NCBI GenBank assembly: GCA_933207985.1
Contig: OW240915.1
Span: 117,822,880 to 117,886,879, forward strand
Direction: 5' to 3'
Source of the DNA: Pelobates cultripes
Taxonomy: Eukaryota > Chordata > Amphibia > Anura > Pelobatidae
Length of the DNA stretch: 64,000 nt
In this document: piece after piece, positions 33,554 through 44,876 of the stretch
Layout of the letters: each line of letters opens with the position of its first letter
Position numbering within the stretch: position 1 is the stretch's first letter
Notes under the pieces: model-generated
What the model saw: the letters and a program-made list of their open reading frames with translations, nothing else
Told to the model about the DNA's origin: nothing
Databases searched by the model: none
Program-made: the position numbers and the translations under genes

Positions 33554-33890
33554 TTTTCCCTATAAACTGACCTCTCAGTTTGACTTGTGAGGACATTGCC
33601 CCAGAATTACAATATTGTTTAAGTACCTCTTAGCTATTGCTAACTGGTTTAAATATAGCAGCTTGTTATCTGGTAGTTTCTAGTGTAGAAAATATCCATC
33701 TGTTTTCTATCACTTAGATCTGTGTAACAAGTGTTGTAGGTGTGAAACAATATTACAAGTGACCGATGTAGTAAATTCGAATCAAAGTTACGCTTCGATT
33801 TGACTCTCAGATATGAAGAGCAGGCCACAAAATGTACTATTGAGCAGATTAGCAGCAAAACATTTAGAATGTTTACAGCTGTGCTGTAAG

Positions 33891-34096
33891 CAGGGGCGTA
33901 CCTAGAGCATTTGGCACCCTCCCCCCCTCCCCCCAAAAAACAAAAACAAAAAACCTGTAAAAAAATGTTAAAGGTTTTCTTTCTTTTTTTTTTTTTACAA
34001 TTTGTAAACTTTGCAAAACCGCTGTCAGCCCCTCCTACAAAACCCTTGTCCTGCCCCGCCCCTCCTACAAAACCTCTGTCTTGCCCCTTCTACAAA
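33891..34096 (+). mobile_element. Nested hAT-family terminus cut by the assembly gap
   Basis: Starts CAGGGGCGTACCTAGAG and contains CCTCCTACAAAACCC repeats related to 5770-5990. It runs into the gap. Confidence 0.5.
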
Positions 34097-34196
34097 NNNN
34101 NNNNNNNNNNNNNNNNNNNNNNNNNNNNNNNNNNNNNNNNNNNNNNNNNNNNNNNNNNNNNNNNNNNNNNNNNNNNNNNNNNNNNNNNNNNNNNNN
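34097..34196. other. Assembly gap (100 N)
   Basis: Exactly 100 N, the conventional placeholder for a gap of unknown size, lying within a tandem array that is hard to assemble. Confidence 1.
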
Positions 34197-36179
34197 GCTT
34201 CAATTTGACTCCCAGATATGAAGAGCAGGCCCAAAATATACTATTTAGCAGATTAGCATCCAGAAAATAAGAATTTTTACAACTGCGCAGTAAGTGTAGT
34301 ATTAGATGCTTCTATTTGACTCTCAGATATGAAGAGCACCCCCAAAATGTACTATTTAGCGGTTTTGCACCAAAACAATTCCGAATTTTTACAACTGCGC
34401 AGTAAGCGCACTATTAGACGCTTCTATTTGACTCTCAGTACATTTTGGGGCCTGCTCTTCATATCTAAGAGTCAAATAGAAGCGTCAAATACTGCTGTCA
34501 CATTGCAGTTTTAAAAAGTCATTTTATTTTGGTGCTAAACTGCTAAATAGTACATTTTGGGCGTGCTCTTCAAATCTGAGAGTCAAATAGAAGCATCTAA
34601 TAGTGCGCTTGCTGAGCAGTTGTAAAAATTCTTATTTTCTGGGTGCTAATCTGCTAAATAGTACATTTTGGGACCTGCTCTTCATATCTATTTAGCAGAT
34701 TAGCACCCAGAAAATAAGAATTTTTACAAATGCGCTGTAAGCACACTATTAGACGCTTCGATTTGACTCTCCGACATGAAGAGCAGGCCCAAAAATGTAC
34801 TATTTAGCAGATTAGCAGCAAAACAATTAGAATGTTTACAAGTGCGCTGTAAGCACACTATTAGACGCTTCGATTTGACTTTCAAATATGAAGTGCACGC
34901 CCCAAAATGTACTATTTAGCAGATTAGCACCCAGAAAATAAGAATTTTTACAACTGCGCAGTAAGCGCACTATTAGACGCTTCTATTTGACTCTCAGATT
35001 TGAAGAGCACGCCCAAAATGTACTATTTAGCAGTTTAGCAACAAAACAATTAGAATGTTTACAACTTCGCTGTAAGTGCTGTATTTGAAACTTCTATTTG
35101 ACTCTCAGATATTAAGTGCACCCCACTAATGTACTATTTAGCACCAAAATAAAATGACTTTTTAAAACTGCAACGTGACAGCAGTATTTGACGCTTCTAT
35201 TTGAGACTCAGATATGAAGTGCACCCCACCCCACTAATGTACTAGTTTGCAAGAATTATTTTCTAAGCTGTCCTCTCCCTACACTAATAAGAGCTCATGT
35301 GCGTGTGGCGCTACGCGACTCCAGCTTATATATAGAGGCTGGGTCACATGCTGCACTGGCCAATGACAGCCATGCCATTAGTAGGCATGGCTGTGATGGA
35401 TTCTAAGGGCACACGAGCCAAACGCTTGTTGATTGGCTGCCTGCAGCTTTTGAAAACGTGCCATTAAATCGCCGAACACCGAACTCCAACCCGAACATAC
35501 AGTGATATGTCTGTGTTCGGGTCCGGGATCCAAAAAACATAATGTTCGGTACGAGCCTGAACTTTTCAGTTCGGGTTCGCTCAACTCTAATTTTCAATTA
35601 ACATTCGGCTCCTATTCAACCTTATTTGTTTGAAATTTGGCTGGAATTTGACTACTCTTGATTACAACAGGGAACAGTTTCTTTAAAAAGATTACTGAAG
35701 ATACAGTTCTAATTTTCTCAATACAATTTGGTTCAAATCCAATGTCTTCTAATAAGCAGGGCCGGATTAACATAGGGGCTGATGGAGCTGCAGCTCCAGG
35801 CCCATGGAATAGGCCCATTTAAAAAAAAAAAAAAGAGAATTTTTTTTTTGTTTTTTTTACACACTACTCTTAGGTTTGCCACCTGACTGGTATTTTAATG
35901 GCACAGACAGTATTTGAGGCTGCCTGGCCCTGCCGGTATTGCAGTAATACCAGCAATACAAATGCAGGTAATTTTCTCAGAATAAATGGAAATTACTCTG
36001 CAATACCAGCACCAGCCAGTAGGGGTCACTGTGTGTGGAGAGAGGCAGGGATAGGAAGTTACAGAATATCCCTGCCTCTCTCTACTACTCACTGATCCGT
36101 GGGGGAGCAGCTACACAGCACAGAGAGTCCAGACAGCAGCTCTACAGCTCAGGTAAGTGAGGGATGGGGGAAAGGCAGC

Positions 36180-37470
36180 AGGGACACATGGGGACACTGA
36201 GACACTAGGGGACACATGGGGACACTGAGACACTAGGGGACATATGGGACACTGAGACACTAGGGGACACCGACATTAGGGGACACATGGGGACACAGAC
36301 ACTAGGGGACACATGGGGACACTGAGACACTAGGGGACACATGGGGACACTGAGACACTAGGGGACATACACTAGGGGAAACTGAGACACTAGGGGACAC
36401 ATGGGGACCCTTAGACACTAGGGGACACATGATGACACATACACTAGGGGACACTAGGACACAGACACTGGGAGACCTGGGAACACTGAGACACTGGAAA
36501 ACATGGGGACACTGAGACACTTGGGGACATATGGGAACACAGACACTAGGGGACACAGACACTAGGGGACACATGGGGACACTGTCACTAGGGGACACTG
36601 AGACACTAGGACACATGGGGACACAGACACTGGGAGACCTGGGGACACTGAGACACTAGGGGACACTGAGACACATGGGGATGCTGAGACACATGGGGAT
36701 GCTGAGACACATGGGGATGCTGTGAGACATAGGGACATTGGGAGACATTGGGACACGGAGACACTATGTCCCCCAGCCAGTGTCCCTAGTGTCTCAGTGT
36801 CCCCAAGTCTCCCAGTGTCTGTGTCCCATGTCTCTCAGTGTGCCTAGTGTCCCCATGTGTCCCAGTGTCCCCATGTCTATGTCCTCAACTGTCCCCGTGT
36901 CTCCCCAAGTGTCTGTCTCCCAGCCAGTGTCCCCTAGTCTCCCAGTGTCCCCTAGTCTCCCAGTGTCTGTGTCCTTAGTGTCCCCAAATGTTTCAGTGTC
37001 TCCATGTCTCCCAGTGTGTTCCTAGTGTCTCAGTGTACCTGGTGTCCCCATGTCTCAGTGTCCCTATATGTCCCAATGTCCCCATGTCTATGTCCACAAC
37101 TGTCCCCATGTCTCCCAGTGTCCCCTAGTCTCCCAGTGTCCCCTAGTCTCCCAGTGTCCCCTAGTCTCCCAGTGTCTGTGTTCCCATGTCTGTGTCTTAG
37201 TGTCCCCATGTCTCCCAGTGTCTGTGTCCCTAGTGTCTCAGTGTCCCCATTTCTCCCAGTTTCCCTAAATGTATGTGTGCCCAGGTCTCAGTGTCCCTGG
37301 GTCTCTCAGTGTCCCCAGTATCCTAGTGACATGGGGACACACTAGGACACAGGGAGAAATGGGGACACAGACACTGGGAGACTAGGGGACTGGGCGACAT
37401 GGGGACACTGGCACTGTGATACATAGGGATACTGAGACACTGGGTGACTTGCGAGACTGAGACACTGGGA
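36180..37470. repeat. Minisatellite in inverted halves
   Basis: From 36180 to about 36765 the + strand repeats GGGGACACTGAGACACTA with ACACATG. From about 36767 to 37325 the complementary form (GTGTCCCCATGTCTCCCA) takes over, and from 37326 the first orientation returns. The central switch makes a potential stem of more than 500 base pairs. Confidence 0.93.
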
Positions 37471-37657
37471 GCAATCCATCTATACAGCAGAATCAAACTG
37501 TTAGTAGTTTGGTGATTTTATAGAATTTTCTCTGATGTCACTCCTTGTGATTTACATCATGTGATGTCACGCATAACTAATTAATCATACAAATTATTAA
37601 GGCTGGTATTTTTTTCCAAGAAAGGTGGCAACCTTAACTACTCTTCACATACTCTTG

Positions 37658-38181
37658 CTTAAAGGAGCACTATAGGGTCAGGAACACAATCATGTATTTC
37701 TGACCCTAATATGTTAAAACCACCACCCTGGCCCCTTCTTGCCTCCCTAAATATAGTAAAATATTACTTGTATTAAATTCTGCAGCTGCTGGCTCAGAAG
37801 TGGTGGTCTGAGCAAATTACAATACTTCCCCATAGGACTGGCTGAGACTGTCAACTAGGCAGATCAGGGGCAGAGCCAGCACAAGTCCAACATAGCCCTG
37901 GCCAATCAGCATCTCTTCATAAAGATAAATTGAATCAATGCATCTCTATGAGGAAAGTTTCAGTGTCTGCATGCAGAGGGTGGAGACACTGAATGGCAGT
38001 GCTGCACACTAGTCAGTACTGCCCCAGGAAGCACCTCTAGCAGCCATCTAAGGAGCAGCCAGTGGAGTTATTTTCTCTGAAAAGACAGTGTTTACTGCAA
38101 AAAGCCTGAATGGAATGATTCTACTTACCAGAACAAATACAATAAGCTGTAGTTGTTCTGGTGACTATAGTGTCCCTTTAA
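37658..38181. mobile_element. TTAA-target MITE
   Basis: TTAA flanks both ends (37658-37661, 38178-38181). Terminal inverted repeats AGGAGCACTATAGGGTCAGG and, on the other strand, AGGGACACTATAGTCACC follow. TTAA targets are used by piggyBac and Kolobok transposons; I cannot choose between them without a coding relative. Confidence 0.8.
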
Positions 38182-38910
38182 GTTTGGAAGCTTAAGAGGG
38201 ATGTATGGGAACAAAACTTGTGTGCATTTGCTGACATTAAAGTTAGTTTAGGTAATGCAGATGTTGGTCTCTCTAACACTGTGGCATGTCCCCTTTCTTC
38301 TACACTCACTACAGACCTCTTTTCTCTGTCTCAGACTATATACCAGGAACTTCTGCCTGCTAGTAAGAAGGTAAGGAGACAAGTGGACCAGCGAGTGCTA
38401 GGGGACAGTCCTTTGAAAGAATGGAGTGAGCGCATCATTAGACGCATTTATGTCAAGCTCAAGGTGCTGCCTCCATAGTATGCCCTTAGTTGGACAGCCT
38501 GCAGGTTTGGCAGGCAGCCTGACATGCATTCATGCCAGGCTGACCTTCCAATTCTTTGGACAAACGTTCCCCTTTTTGGGCATGTTCACCCCTATTGGCA
38601 GGTCTTGTCACGTGATTCGCGCCAGTGGCACACCCTTTTACCCGGCCCATTGACTTCCTGCTTCACTGGACACTGCTGTTAGGGGTTATAGATTTACTTG
38701 AAAGATGAAATCATAAATTAGATTAGCATAGAGTATGTGTTTTCTTATAGCTGCATCCTATGAGTTTCCCTCCAGCACCATCTCCTTAAGATACATGACG
38801 CTTGGGAGGTATGATTGTTTGTGTTTTTGGTCGATAAGATTCCGTAATTAGGCCCATCATAATTGTCAGCACCAGGCCCACTGTGCTCTTAATCCGGCCC
38901 TGCTAATATG

Positions 38911-39920
38911 TAGGAGGCTCACCTTGGGTTAGACTCCCCTGGTTATATTTTCATTATCAATTCTACTTTTTTCTGCTATTTGTAATTATAATATTTACGG
39001 TCATATATAGAATTGCTAGCATTTTGCAATATAAAGGGAGGGTAAAGAGAGGTAACTTTGTTACTCCACATCATTACTGGTTATTCGACATACATGTTAT
39101 AAACCCAAATCCTGGGGGTAGGCCTGCATGTACTTTGATCTTCTGTTATGAATGCAACTATCAATTTTTTACATATATGTATTAAGGAAAAGCTGTTGCG
39201 GGCTAAGTTGTGGGTCTTCATATGCTTCACTAACGTTTAGGATTCAACAAATTACGCTTCTATACATTCCATTAGGTCTTCTAGATTTCACTATCCTGTT
39301 AGGAATAAACTAAAAATCTTTTCAGTCAATACCTGTAAGTTACTGGCAAACGTTTATGCCCTGTATGCCAGTTATGGTGCAAACTCCTAGTCACAGAGGT
39401 TACTTTCTTAAATTGTATTGATTCTCAGTGTTGGTGGCCAGCTTGTTTATTCCCCAAGTCTGGCATATTAATGAGAATTTTCCTTCTATATATACTTTTT
39501 CCTATGTCTAATAATTACGGTACTTAAGGTATCCCTATACATTCGTTATTCTATAAGGATGGAGATTCAATCGTGGTGTCAAGATTAATCTTAAAGTTTT
39601 ATTAATCCCCTATCAGGTACATAAATAACCCTAGCTTCTTTAACCATTTTAATACGCCATTAGTTTAGATATATTCTATTATATTCTTAGGTCATGTATG
39701 CATTTCATTTTAGACCTGGGGCACAATTAATTGATCAACCTCTATATGCAAGGTTCAAATAACTCTAACATGTATGTTTCAAATTCGACTCGTCCAAATC
39801 ACTGTGACTTTCAATGTTATAATTAATCAATGTCAAGTTATTTACTGCCTGTAGGATAATTTTAGAATTCCAATAGTATATATTTATAGGCCTTCCATGT
39901 CTTAGCTTAGAGGTCCTGCG
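38911..39920. other. Unassigned AT-rich sequence
   Basis: No coding frames, termini or tandem structure recognised over this kilobase. Confidence 0.4.
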
Positions 39921-39921
39921 C

Positions 39922-40560
39922 AGTGGCGTACACATGACCCATGGGGCCCCGGTGCGAAAATTGATCCGTGGGCCCCCTGCGCGCTTACTCGGCGCGGGTT
40001 GGGGCTGCAACACATGGCGGCGGGCACCTGGTCGCAGGGGTTGCAGGGCTGCGACCCTGCGACTGCGGTATGCTCACACACTTAAAGGACCACTACAGAC
40101 ACCCAGATCACATCAGCTCAATGAAGTGGTCTGGGTGCCAGGTCCCTCTAGTTTTAACCCTGCTGCTGAAAACATAGCCGTTTCAGAGAAACGGCTATGT
40201 TTCACTGAGGGTTAATCCAGCCTCTGGTGGCTGTCTTATTGACAGCTGCTAGAGGAGCTTCCGCGATTCTCACTGTGAAAATCACAGTGAGATGACACTG
40301 AACATCCATAGGAAAGCATTGATTAATGCTTTCCTATGGGCGGTTCAAATGCGCGCGCCTCTTGCTGCGCATGTGCATTCGGAGCTGAGAGGCGGAGGGC
40401 CTCACCTGTCACTCCAATACTATCTTATACTCATCCACATCACTCGGAGGTCTACACCCCACCACATGGTTTGGAGGGTCTCCGCTCCCATCAGCTCAAT
40501 GCATAGGAAGACTCTCAAGCTGCTTAGCACCTAGCAGGCCCTCACCTGGCACCCACTTAG
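39922..40560. mobile_element. hAT-family end with nested TTAA-type MITE
   Basis: A hAT-like terminus CAGTGGCGTACACATG starts at about 39911-39922. A MITE begins at TTAA 40082-40085 (AGGACCACTACAGACACC) and shares long blocks with 5014-5722, including CAGAGAAACGGCTATGTTTC. Its far end is missing. Confidence 0.5.
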
Positions 40561-40639
40561 TTAATCTTTTCGCCACTCTGCATTAATCAGTACAAACAGA
40601 AAAAATCTAATTATGTTTCCCTTGCATCATGTCTCACAT

Positions 40640-40905
40640 TTCAGAACTGGACAAAAATGTCTCACTTCCCAGCACTCCTGCTAGGGACAGTTCCACCGCA
40701 ATGAGTCAGGAATTGACAAGTAAGGGCTCCATTAGGTCTTGGACAATTCCATAAATTACTGCAAAACTGAGGAAGAGAAACATTCCTTTCCAAACTACAG
40801 CCAGGAAAGCAGAACTATTTAAAATAATGAAGACAAATCTGGATAATACGGTTTCCAGGGAAGGGCCTAGTTCTAATAACATGGCAGGTTTACGTGTCAT
40901 GCTGT
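40640..40905 (+). pseudogene. Gag-like ORF1 with SAP-type motif of the Ngaro/DIRS element
   Basis: Reads MSHISELDKNVSLPSTPARD and, after one stop, ITAKLRKRNIPFQTTARKAELF. The latter resembles a SAP-type helix-extended-loop-helix motif that occurs in gag proteins of frog tyrosine-recombinase retrotransposons. Identification rests on recall of that pattern and the downstream RT/recombinase. Confidence 0.45.
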
Positions 40906-40974
40906 CTTCAATAGGCCATGTGACAAAACCCCTGTTTTGTGAATACCAGGACCCTTTATTTAGTCTGCTGTTCG

Positions 40975-41155
40975 TGCATTGAGCCCTGTTGCATTCCCTT
41001 TTATTAAAACCGAACAAACTGCCGAACAGCCAGACCACACGCAATGGGAGTGTGCAGCTTATTAATTGCCCAGAAGCTGTGGTTAACCACAACTATTTGA
41101 CGAATGGCTGAGCGGTCGCCGTTCGTTTGAATGAACACGTGGCAGCGGCCATTTT
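40975..41155 (+). repeat. LTR fragment of the 23-kb LTR family
   Basis: Shares CCGAACAAAC, GGGAGTGTGCAG, GTGGTTAACCACAA, GGTCGCCGTTCGT and GGCGGCCATTTTA-like blocks with the 5' part of the LTR at 23280-23460. Confidence 0.6.
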
Positions 41156-41400
41156 ACCTCACAGTCAGCAGACACATTCCAGCCAATCAGCAGCAGACCC
41201 TCCCTCCCAGATCCTCCCACCTCCTGGACAGCTCACTAATAATGCAGCTTCAAAATTAATGTAAAATGGATGCTGTCCAGGAGGTGGGAGGGTCTTAGAG
41301 GGAGGGTCTGCTGCTGATTGGCTGGAATGTGTCTGCTGACTGTGAGGTACAGGGTCAAAGTTTACTCAATGATGAGTCCGCGGCGAACCGTTCGGGACAT
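41156..41400. mobile_element. Hairpin MITE with ~70-bp stem
   Basis: 41158-41232 (CACAGTCAGCAGACACATTC, onward through CCACCTCCTGGACAGC) is the near-exact reverse complement of 41274-41347, around a loop of about 45 bases. It continues into GGCGAACCGTTCGGGACATCACT, a terminus type like that near 44670, suggesting a hAT family. Confidence 0.7.
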
Positions 41401-42590
41401 CACTATCCACCAGTCTATGCCCTACTGATACTAACACGCCAACACTAGCCTTCAGCAAAGTACTAGCCAACACAGGTATATTGGAATGTTCTAATTTGCA
41501 GTCCACTTGTAAAGATCCTGTTGCAGTCAGCTCCCTCATAATAACAGAATTAGAACAAAGATTCTTAATAGGCCCCATTTAAAGTTACCCCATTCTCTGT
41601 ATCCCTAACCCAATAGGGATTGTAGGTGGTCATTATGAAATGTATCAGGTAATTGACCTGGAAAGCAGCAAAGTACTAATTTTAATTGATATGTGTAGAT
41701 GTACCAGGAGTCAACAATATTGCTGCTGATGCATTCTCTTGCTTTAACTTCCAGGCTTTTTTTTAAGCACATCCACCAGAAGCCCCGAACATTAATCATT
41801 TAATTATAGGGTAAATATCCTTACTAATCATAGCAGGTATCTAGCACAAGCAGCACTTTCAGCAACTACTATTCGGTCATATAACAGAGCATAAAATGTT
41901 TTAAAAAGATTTTCAGAAGAGTTTCATATCCATGACTTATTCTCAATGGAATCTTTGGTAACCTTTACAGTTTTTTTGATACCTTAGGTTAAAACTTTCA
42001 CACAACACAATCAAAATGTACCTTACTGGGATATAACACTACATGCTGACCGTATACCTAAATAAACATGTTTTCATGTCATCATTTCAAATTAAAAACA
42101 CAAATACACAAGGTATTCAGAAAACTAGTTAACCTTAAACACCTAAGTGACTCCCTATAATCAGTGATAATTTTAAATATCCGATTTGAGTCTTAAACCT
42201 CTTACTTAAGACTGCAATTTAATTGGCATTCTATGGATTTCTTAGACTCAGATAATTTCTAGAGAAAGCTACTAAAACAGAGCCTTGTTTAAAAGTTGGC
42301 GATTTAATAAAACTTTCAGACCATTATATAGTTTGCCTGTCTCTTACGAAAACCAGCCTAATGGGTCAAATCATTGAAATACCAATTTACCCTACACATA
42401 AGTGGTGCCCTGTTGAGATTTTAAACTACTACTTGTCTAGAATTTACTCTTCACCTAACCAATCATAGTTTTCACTTCACAGCTCTATTCTAATTACCAT
42501 GAAATGCATGCTGTATGAAATAATTTTTCTGATTAGATTAGGCCTGAATCCTACCGTTTACCTACTCGTTTACTTATCTGGTGTCATAAT
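41390..42590 (+). pseudogene. RT start, RNase H end and tyrosine recombinase of a Ngaro/DIRS-like element
   Basis: Frame-shifted coding: ELEQRFLIGPI then NPIGIVGG near 41540-41640 (RT N-terminus), VPGVNNIAADAL near 41700-41735 (end of RNase H), then recombinase: SHNTIKMYLTGI near 42000, LAFYGFLR near 42220 (around the first catalytic Arg), and VGDLIKLSDHYIVCLSLTKT near 42295-42350. Tyrosine recombinases of these elements integrate circular cDNA without an integrase. Most of the RT palm is missing and stops are numerous, so it is inactive. Confidence 0.65.
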
Positions 42591-42647
42591 AGCTTGCATT
42601 TAAAAACAAAAAAACTTTTTCACTGTTATAGATTGAATAGCAGTTAG

Positions 42648-43085
42648 TTGTCTGCCAGCAGGTGTGTCAGGCTCGCAGTGGATACTGTGCCCAGTGCCAC
42701 CACTCACTCACTGGTACCCGGACAAAATTTATTTTCACAAAAGGCAATCCCCAACCTGTACTCGATTGTGCAAAAGGAAATAATGGCATGTCTGGCACAC
42801 AGTGTTGGGGCAAGGGTCCATCTGACCACTGATACCTGGTCTGTAAAGCATGGTCAGGGCAGGTATATCACCTACACTGCGCATTGGGCAAACCTGCTGA
42901 TGGCTGCCAAGCATGGAATGCGTGGCTCTGCAGAGGAGTTGGTGACACCGCCACGACTTGCAGGCAGGCCTGCTGCCACCTCCTCTACTCCTCCTACTCC
43001 ATCCTCTTCCATAACCTCCTCGGCTGAGTTCTCTTCTGCTGCTGTGTCTTGCTCCACATCAACGGATAGGGGACGTAACAGGGAT
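42648..43085 (+). pseudogene. hAT transposase catalytic-domain fragment
   Basis: A 146-residue open frame contains LFSQKAIPNLYSIVQKEI (residues ~27-45) and LTTDTWSVKHGQGRYITYTA (~57-76). The latter is the first catalytic Asp region of the hAT RNase H-like fold (L-T-x-D-x-W-T/S). Downstream it turns into a low-complexity Pro/Ser/Thr tail (from ~residue 95) that is not transposase, so the gene is broken near 42940. The insertion domain and the RWNST and dimerisation regions are absent. Confidence 0.7.
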
Positions 43086-43089
43086 TAAA

Positions 43090-43890
43090 CTGATAAAAAT
43101 AGTACTAAACACACCACTCCTATCTGGTGGCACATTAGATTGCACGCGCAGTGCCCCAAATTTGTTGTGATCTGTGAGTAAGGTAAACGGTTGTCCATAC
43201 AAGTAAGGTTGCAGCTTTTTGAGGGCCCACACCACCGCCATGCACTCCTTTTCAATGGCAGCGTATCTCCTTCCCTGGGCAAAAGTTTCCGGCTTAGATA
43301 AGCCCCGGGTTGCTCGCCACCATCTGCTCCGACTTGACTCAGTACTGCTCCCAATCCAAACACAGAAGCGTCTGTATGGACGAGAAAGTTGGATCAGGAG
43401 CAGAAAGTACAGGTGATTTAATGAGCGCCGTCTTGAGCTGTTGGAAGGCCTGTTCACACTCTGGGGCCCATACTACTATCTTGGGGAGGTTTTTACGCGT
43501 TCCTATATGGCACTTACTGGGCTTTAGGGTCAGTCCGGACTCCCTAATCCGGTCTAGTGTATGTGGGTTAGGTGTTCGGGCCAGGAGCAGCTAAAAATGG
43601 CTATATCATCCAAGTAGGTGCAGGCATATTCCTGAAACCCATCCAGTAGCCGATCTACCATCCTCTGAAAGTTAGCCGGGGCACTGACCTCTGGCCATTT
43701 TGTCTAGGAGCTCGTCTATCCGGGGCATAGGATAGGCGTCTGAGGTTGTTCACATGGAGCATGCGCTTGCCTCCCGTGCCTGTGACCGCACCGATCACAA
43801 AGGTGGTATCACAAACCTGCTCTACCACCTTGTATGGGCCCTGCCAGGAAGCCTGCAGCTTGTCCTTGTGGACAGTGTCAATCCATATCT
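43090..43890 (-). pseudogene. Rearranged Ty3/gypsy pol fragment
   Basis: On the minus strand, right to left: 43890-43750 encodes an integrase C-terminal GPY/F module (LQASWQGPYKVVEQVCDTTF), 43745-43690 an RT N-terminal stretch (DAYPMPRIDELLDKM), 43680-43590 the RT palm with FQRMVDRLLDGFQEYACTYL and catalytic YLDDIAIF, and 43365-43130 RNase H (GLGAVLSQVG, AIEKECMAVVWALKKLQPYL, LLTDHN). In a normal element the integrase follows RNase H, but here its C-terminus precedes RT, so the copy is a deletion or tandem-junction product. It is frameshifted and inactive. Confidence 0.75.
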
Positions 43891-44345
43891 GCCAAGTGAC
43901 CCTATGTAGGGGTAACAGTCCCTATTCTGCTCTGTGTCGGTGTGTATCAGGGGCTCTGAGGACAGGTGTCAATCCATATCTGCCAAGTGACCCTATGTAG
44001 GAGGAACAGTCCCTATTCTGCTCTGTGTCAGTGTGTATCAGGGAACCTTAGGACAGGTGTCAATCCATATCTGCCAAGTGACCCTATGTGGGAGGAACAG
44101 TCCCTATTCTGCTCTGTGTCAGTGTGTATCAGGGAACCTTAGGACAGGTGTCAATCCATATCTGCCAAGTGACCCGATGTAGGGGAACAGTCCCTATTCT
44201 GCTCTGTGTCAGTGTGTATCAGGGATCCTTAGGACAGGTGTCAATCCATATCTGCCAAGTGACCCTATGTAGGGGGACAAGTCTCTATTCTGCTCTGTGT
44301 CCGTGTGCATCAGGGGCTCTGAGGACAGGTGTCAATCCATATGTC
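43877..44345 (+). repeat. Five-copy ~90-bp tandem repeat
   Basis: The unit GTGTCAATCCATATCTGCCA...GTGACCCTATGTAGG...TCCCTATTCTGCTCTGTGTC recurs at about 43877, 43967, 44058, 44149 and 44239, with a degenerate sixth start at 44329. The first unit begins within the gypsy GPY/F coding sequence, so the array expanded from gypsy DNA. Confidence 0.92.
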
Positions 44346-44876
44346 AAGGTGTCAATATGTCATATGTCAGGTGTCAATCCATATTCATTGTGATTTAGGA
44401 ATGTTAGGTGATTTCTGCCCTTTATGGATTAAAACCAGACTCTGTATCAACTGTGTAATTTTCCATGGGAGTTTTGCCATGGATCCCCCTCCGGCATGCC
44501 ACAGTCCAGGTGTTAGTCCCCTTGAAACAACTTTTCCATCACTATTGTGGCCAGAAAGAGTCCCTGTGTGTTTAAAATTCGCCTGCCCATTGAAGTCTAT
44601 GGCGGTTTGCCCCGGTTCGCGAACATTTGCGGAAGTTCGCGTTCGCGAACCGAAAATTTCGTGTTCGCGACATCACTACATACCAGTATGAAATCGTACA
44701 AACACACCTAGGTTGTCCCACTTGGAGCATAGATGTTGACATCATTAGTCATATACAGTGAGACAGAATCATTCATGTGCATGGTATCGGTGACCATGCA
44801 TCTATAGGAATGTTGACGGTAAAGTCAAATTATAGTGCACGCTAGAGCGAGTCATTACAACAAAAATTCTAATATA

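Larger units (their letters stand above)
33770..35270. repeat. Tandem array of ~120-140-bp units with orientation switches
   Basis: Units contain AATGTACTATTTAGCAG, GAATTTTTACAACTGCGC, GCACTATTAGACGCTTC and ATTTGACTCTCAGATATGAAG. At 34430-34690 the same blocks appear reverse-complemented before the original orientation resumes, so the array is partly palindromic. A nested insertion and a gap interrupt it at 33891-34196. Confidence 0.88.
31781..35589 (-). mobile_element. Large hAT element with transposase remnants, 18S rRNA pieces and tandem arrays
   Basis: Inverted ends TAGAGTAGAGCGGACAC (31781) and, on the other strand, TAGAGTTGAGCGAACCC (35589) are flanked by an 8-bp duplication with one mismatch, ATTTTCAC/ATTTTCAA (31773-31780, 35590-35597). 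Minus-strand remnants of a hAT transposase lie at 32718-33142 and 33276-33553. Two 18S rRNA segments interrupt them. From 33770 the element is a tandem array with a nested insertion and an assembly gap. Confidence 0.82.
35757..38902. mobile_element. Large hAT element carrying an inverted minisatellite
   Basis: Inverted ends CAGGGCCGGATTAACA (35757) and, on the other strand, CAGGGCCGGATTAAGA (38902) are flanked by an 8-bp duplication with one mismatch, CTAATAAG/CTAATATG (35749-35756, 38903-38910). The 3146-bp interior holds a 1.3-kb minisatellite and a complete TTAA-type MITE. A short frame at 38218-38478 is not recognisable as transposase. Confidence 0.88.
40560..42600 (+). mobile_element. 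Ngaro/DIRS-like tyrosine-recombinase retrotransposon, decayed and interrupted
   Basis: The + strand reads a gag-like segment (40640-40905), then, after an LTR piece and a hairpin MITE (40975-41400), an RT start, an RNase H end and a tyrosine-recombinase core. This RT-RH-YR order without an integrase is that of DIRS/Ngaro elements. The recombinase C-terminus (HxxR and Tyr) is absent, so the 3' end is lost. Confidence 0.65.
42620..44690. mobile_element. hAT-like composite with rearranged gypsy piece
   Basis: Starts with a hAT transposase remnant and ends in a TTCGCGAAC-rich stretch closing with GTTCGCGACATCACTA, a terminus type of a common frog hAT family. Between them lie an antisense gypsy fragment and a 90-bp tandem array. 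I did not find the matching left terminus, so this is a grouping rather than a defined element. Confidence 0.4.

Noticed and set aside
33319..33590. Plus-strand frames with ICDFPACKVCKGQMK resembling a zinc-binding motif
   Set aside because: Lies opposite the hAT remnant, is short, starts within 18S-joined sequence and has no splice support.
36302..37345. Frames of Ser, Val, Pro and Cys repeats on both strands
   Set aside because: Translation of the inverted minisatellite only.
43877..44345. Regular ~90-bp repeats that could be mistaken for a CRISPR array
   Set aside because: Units are contiguous and similar throughout, with no unique spacers, and the setting is a vertebrate transposon.
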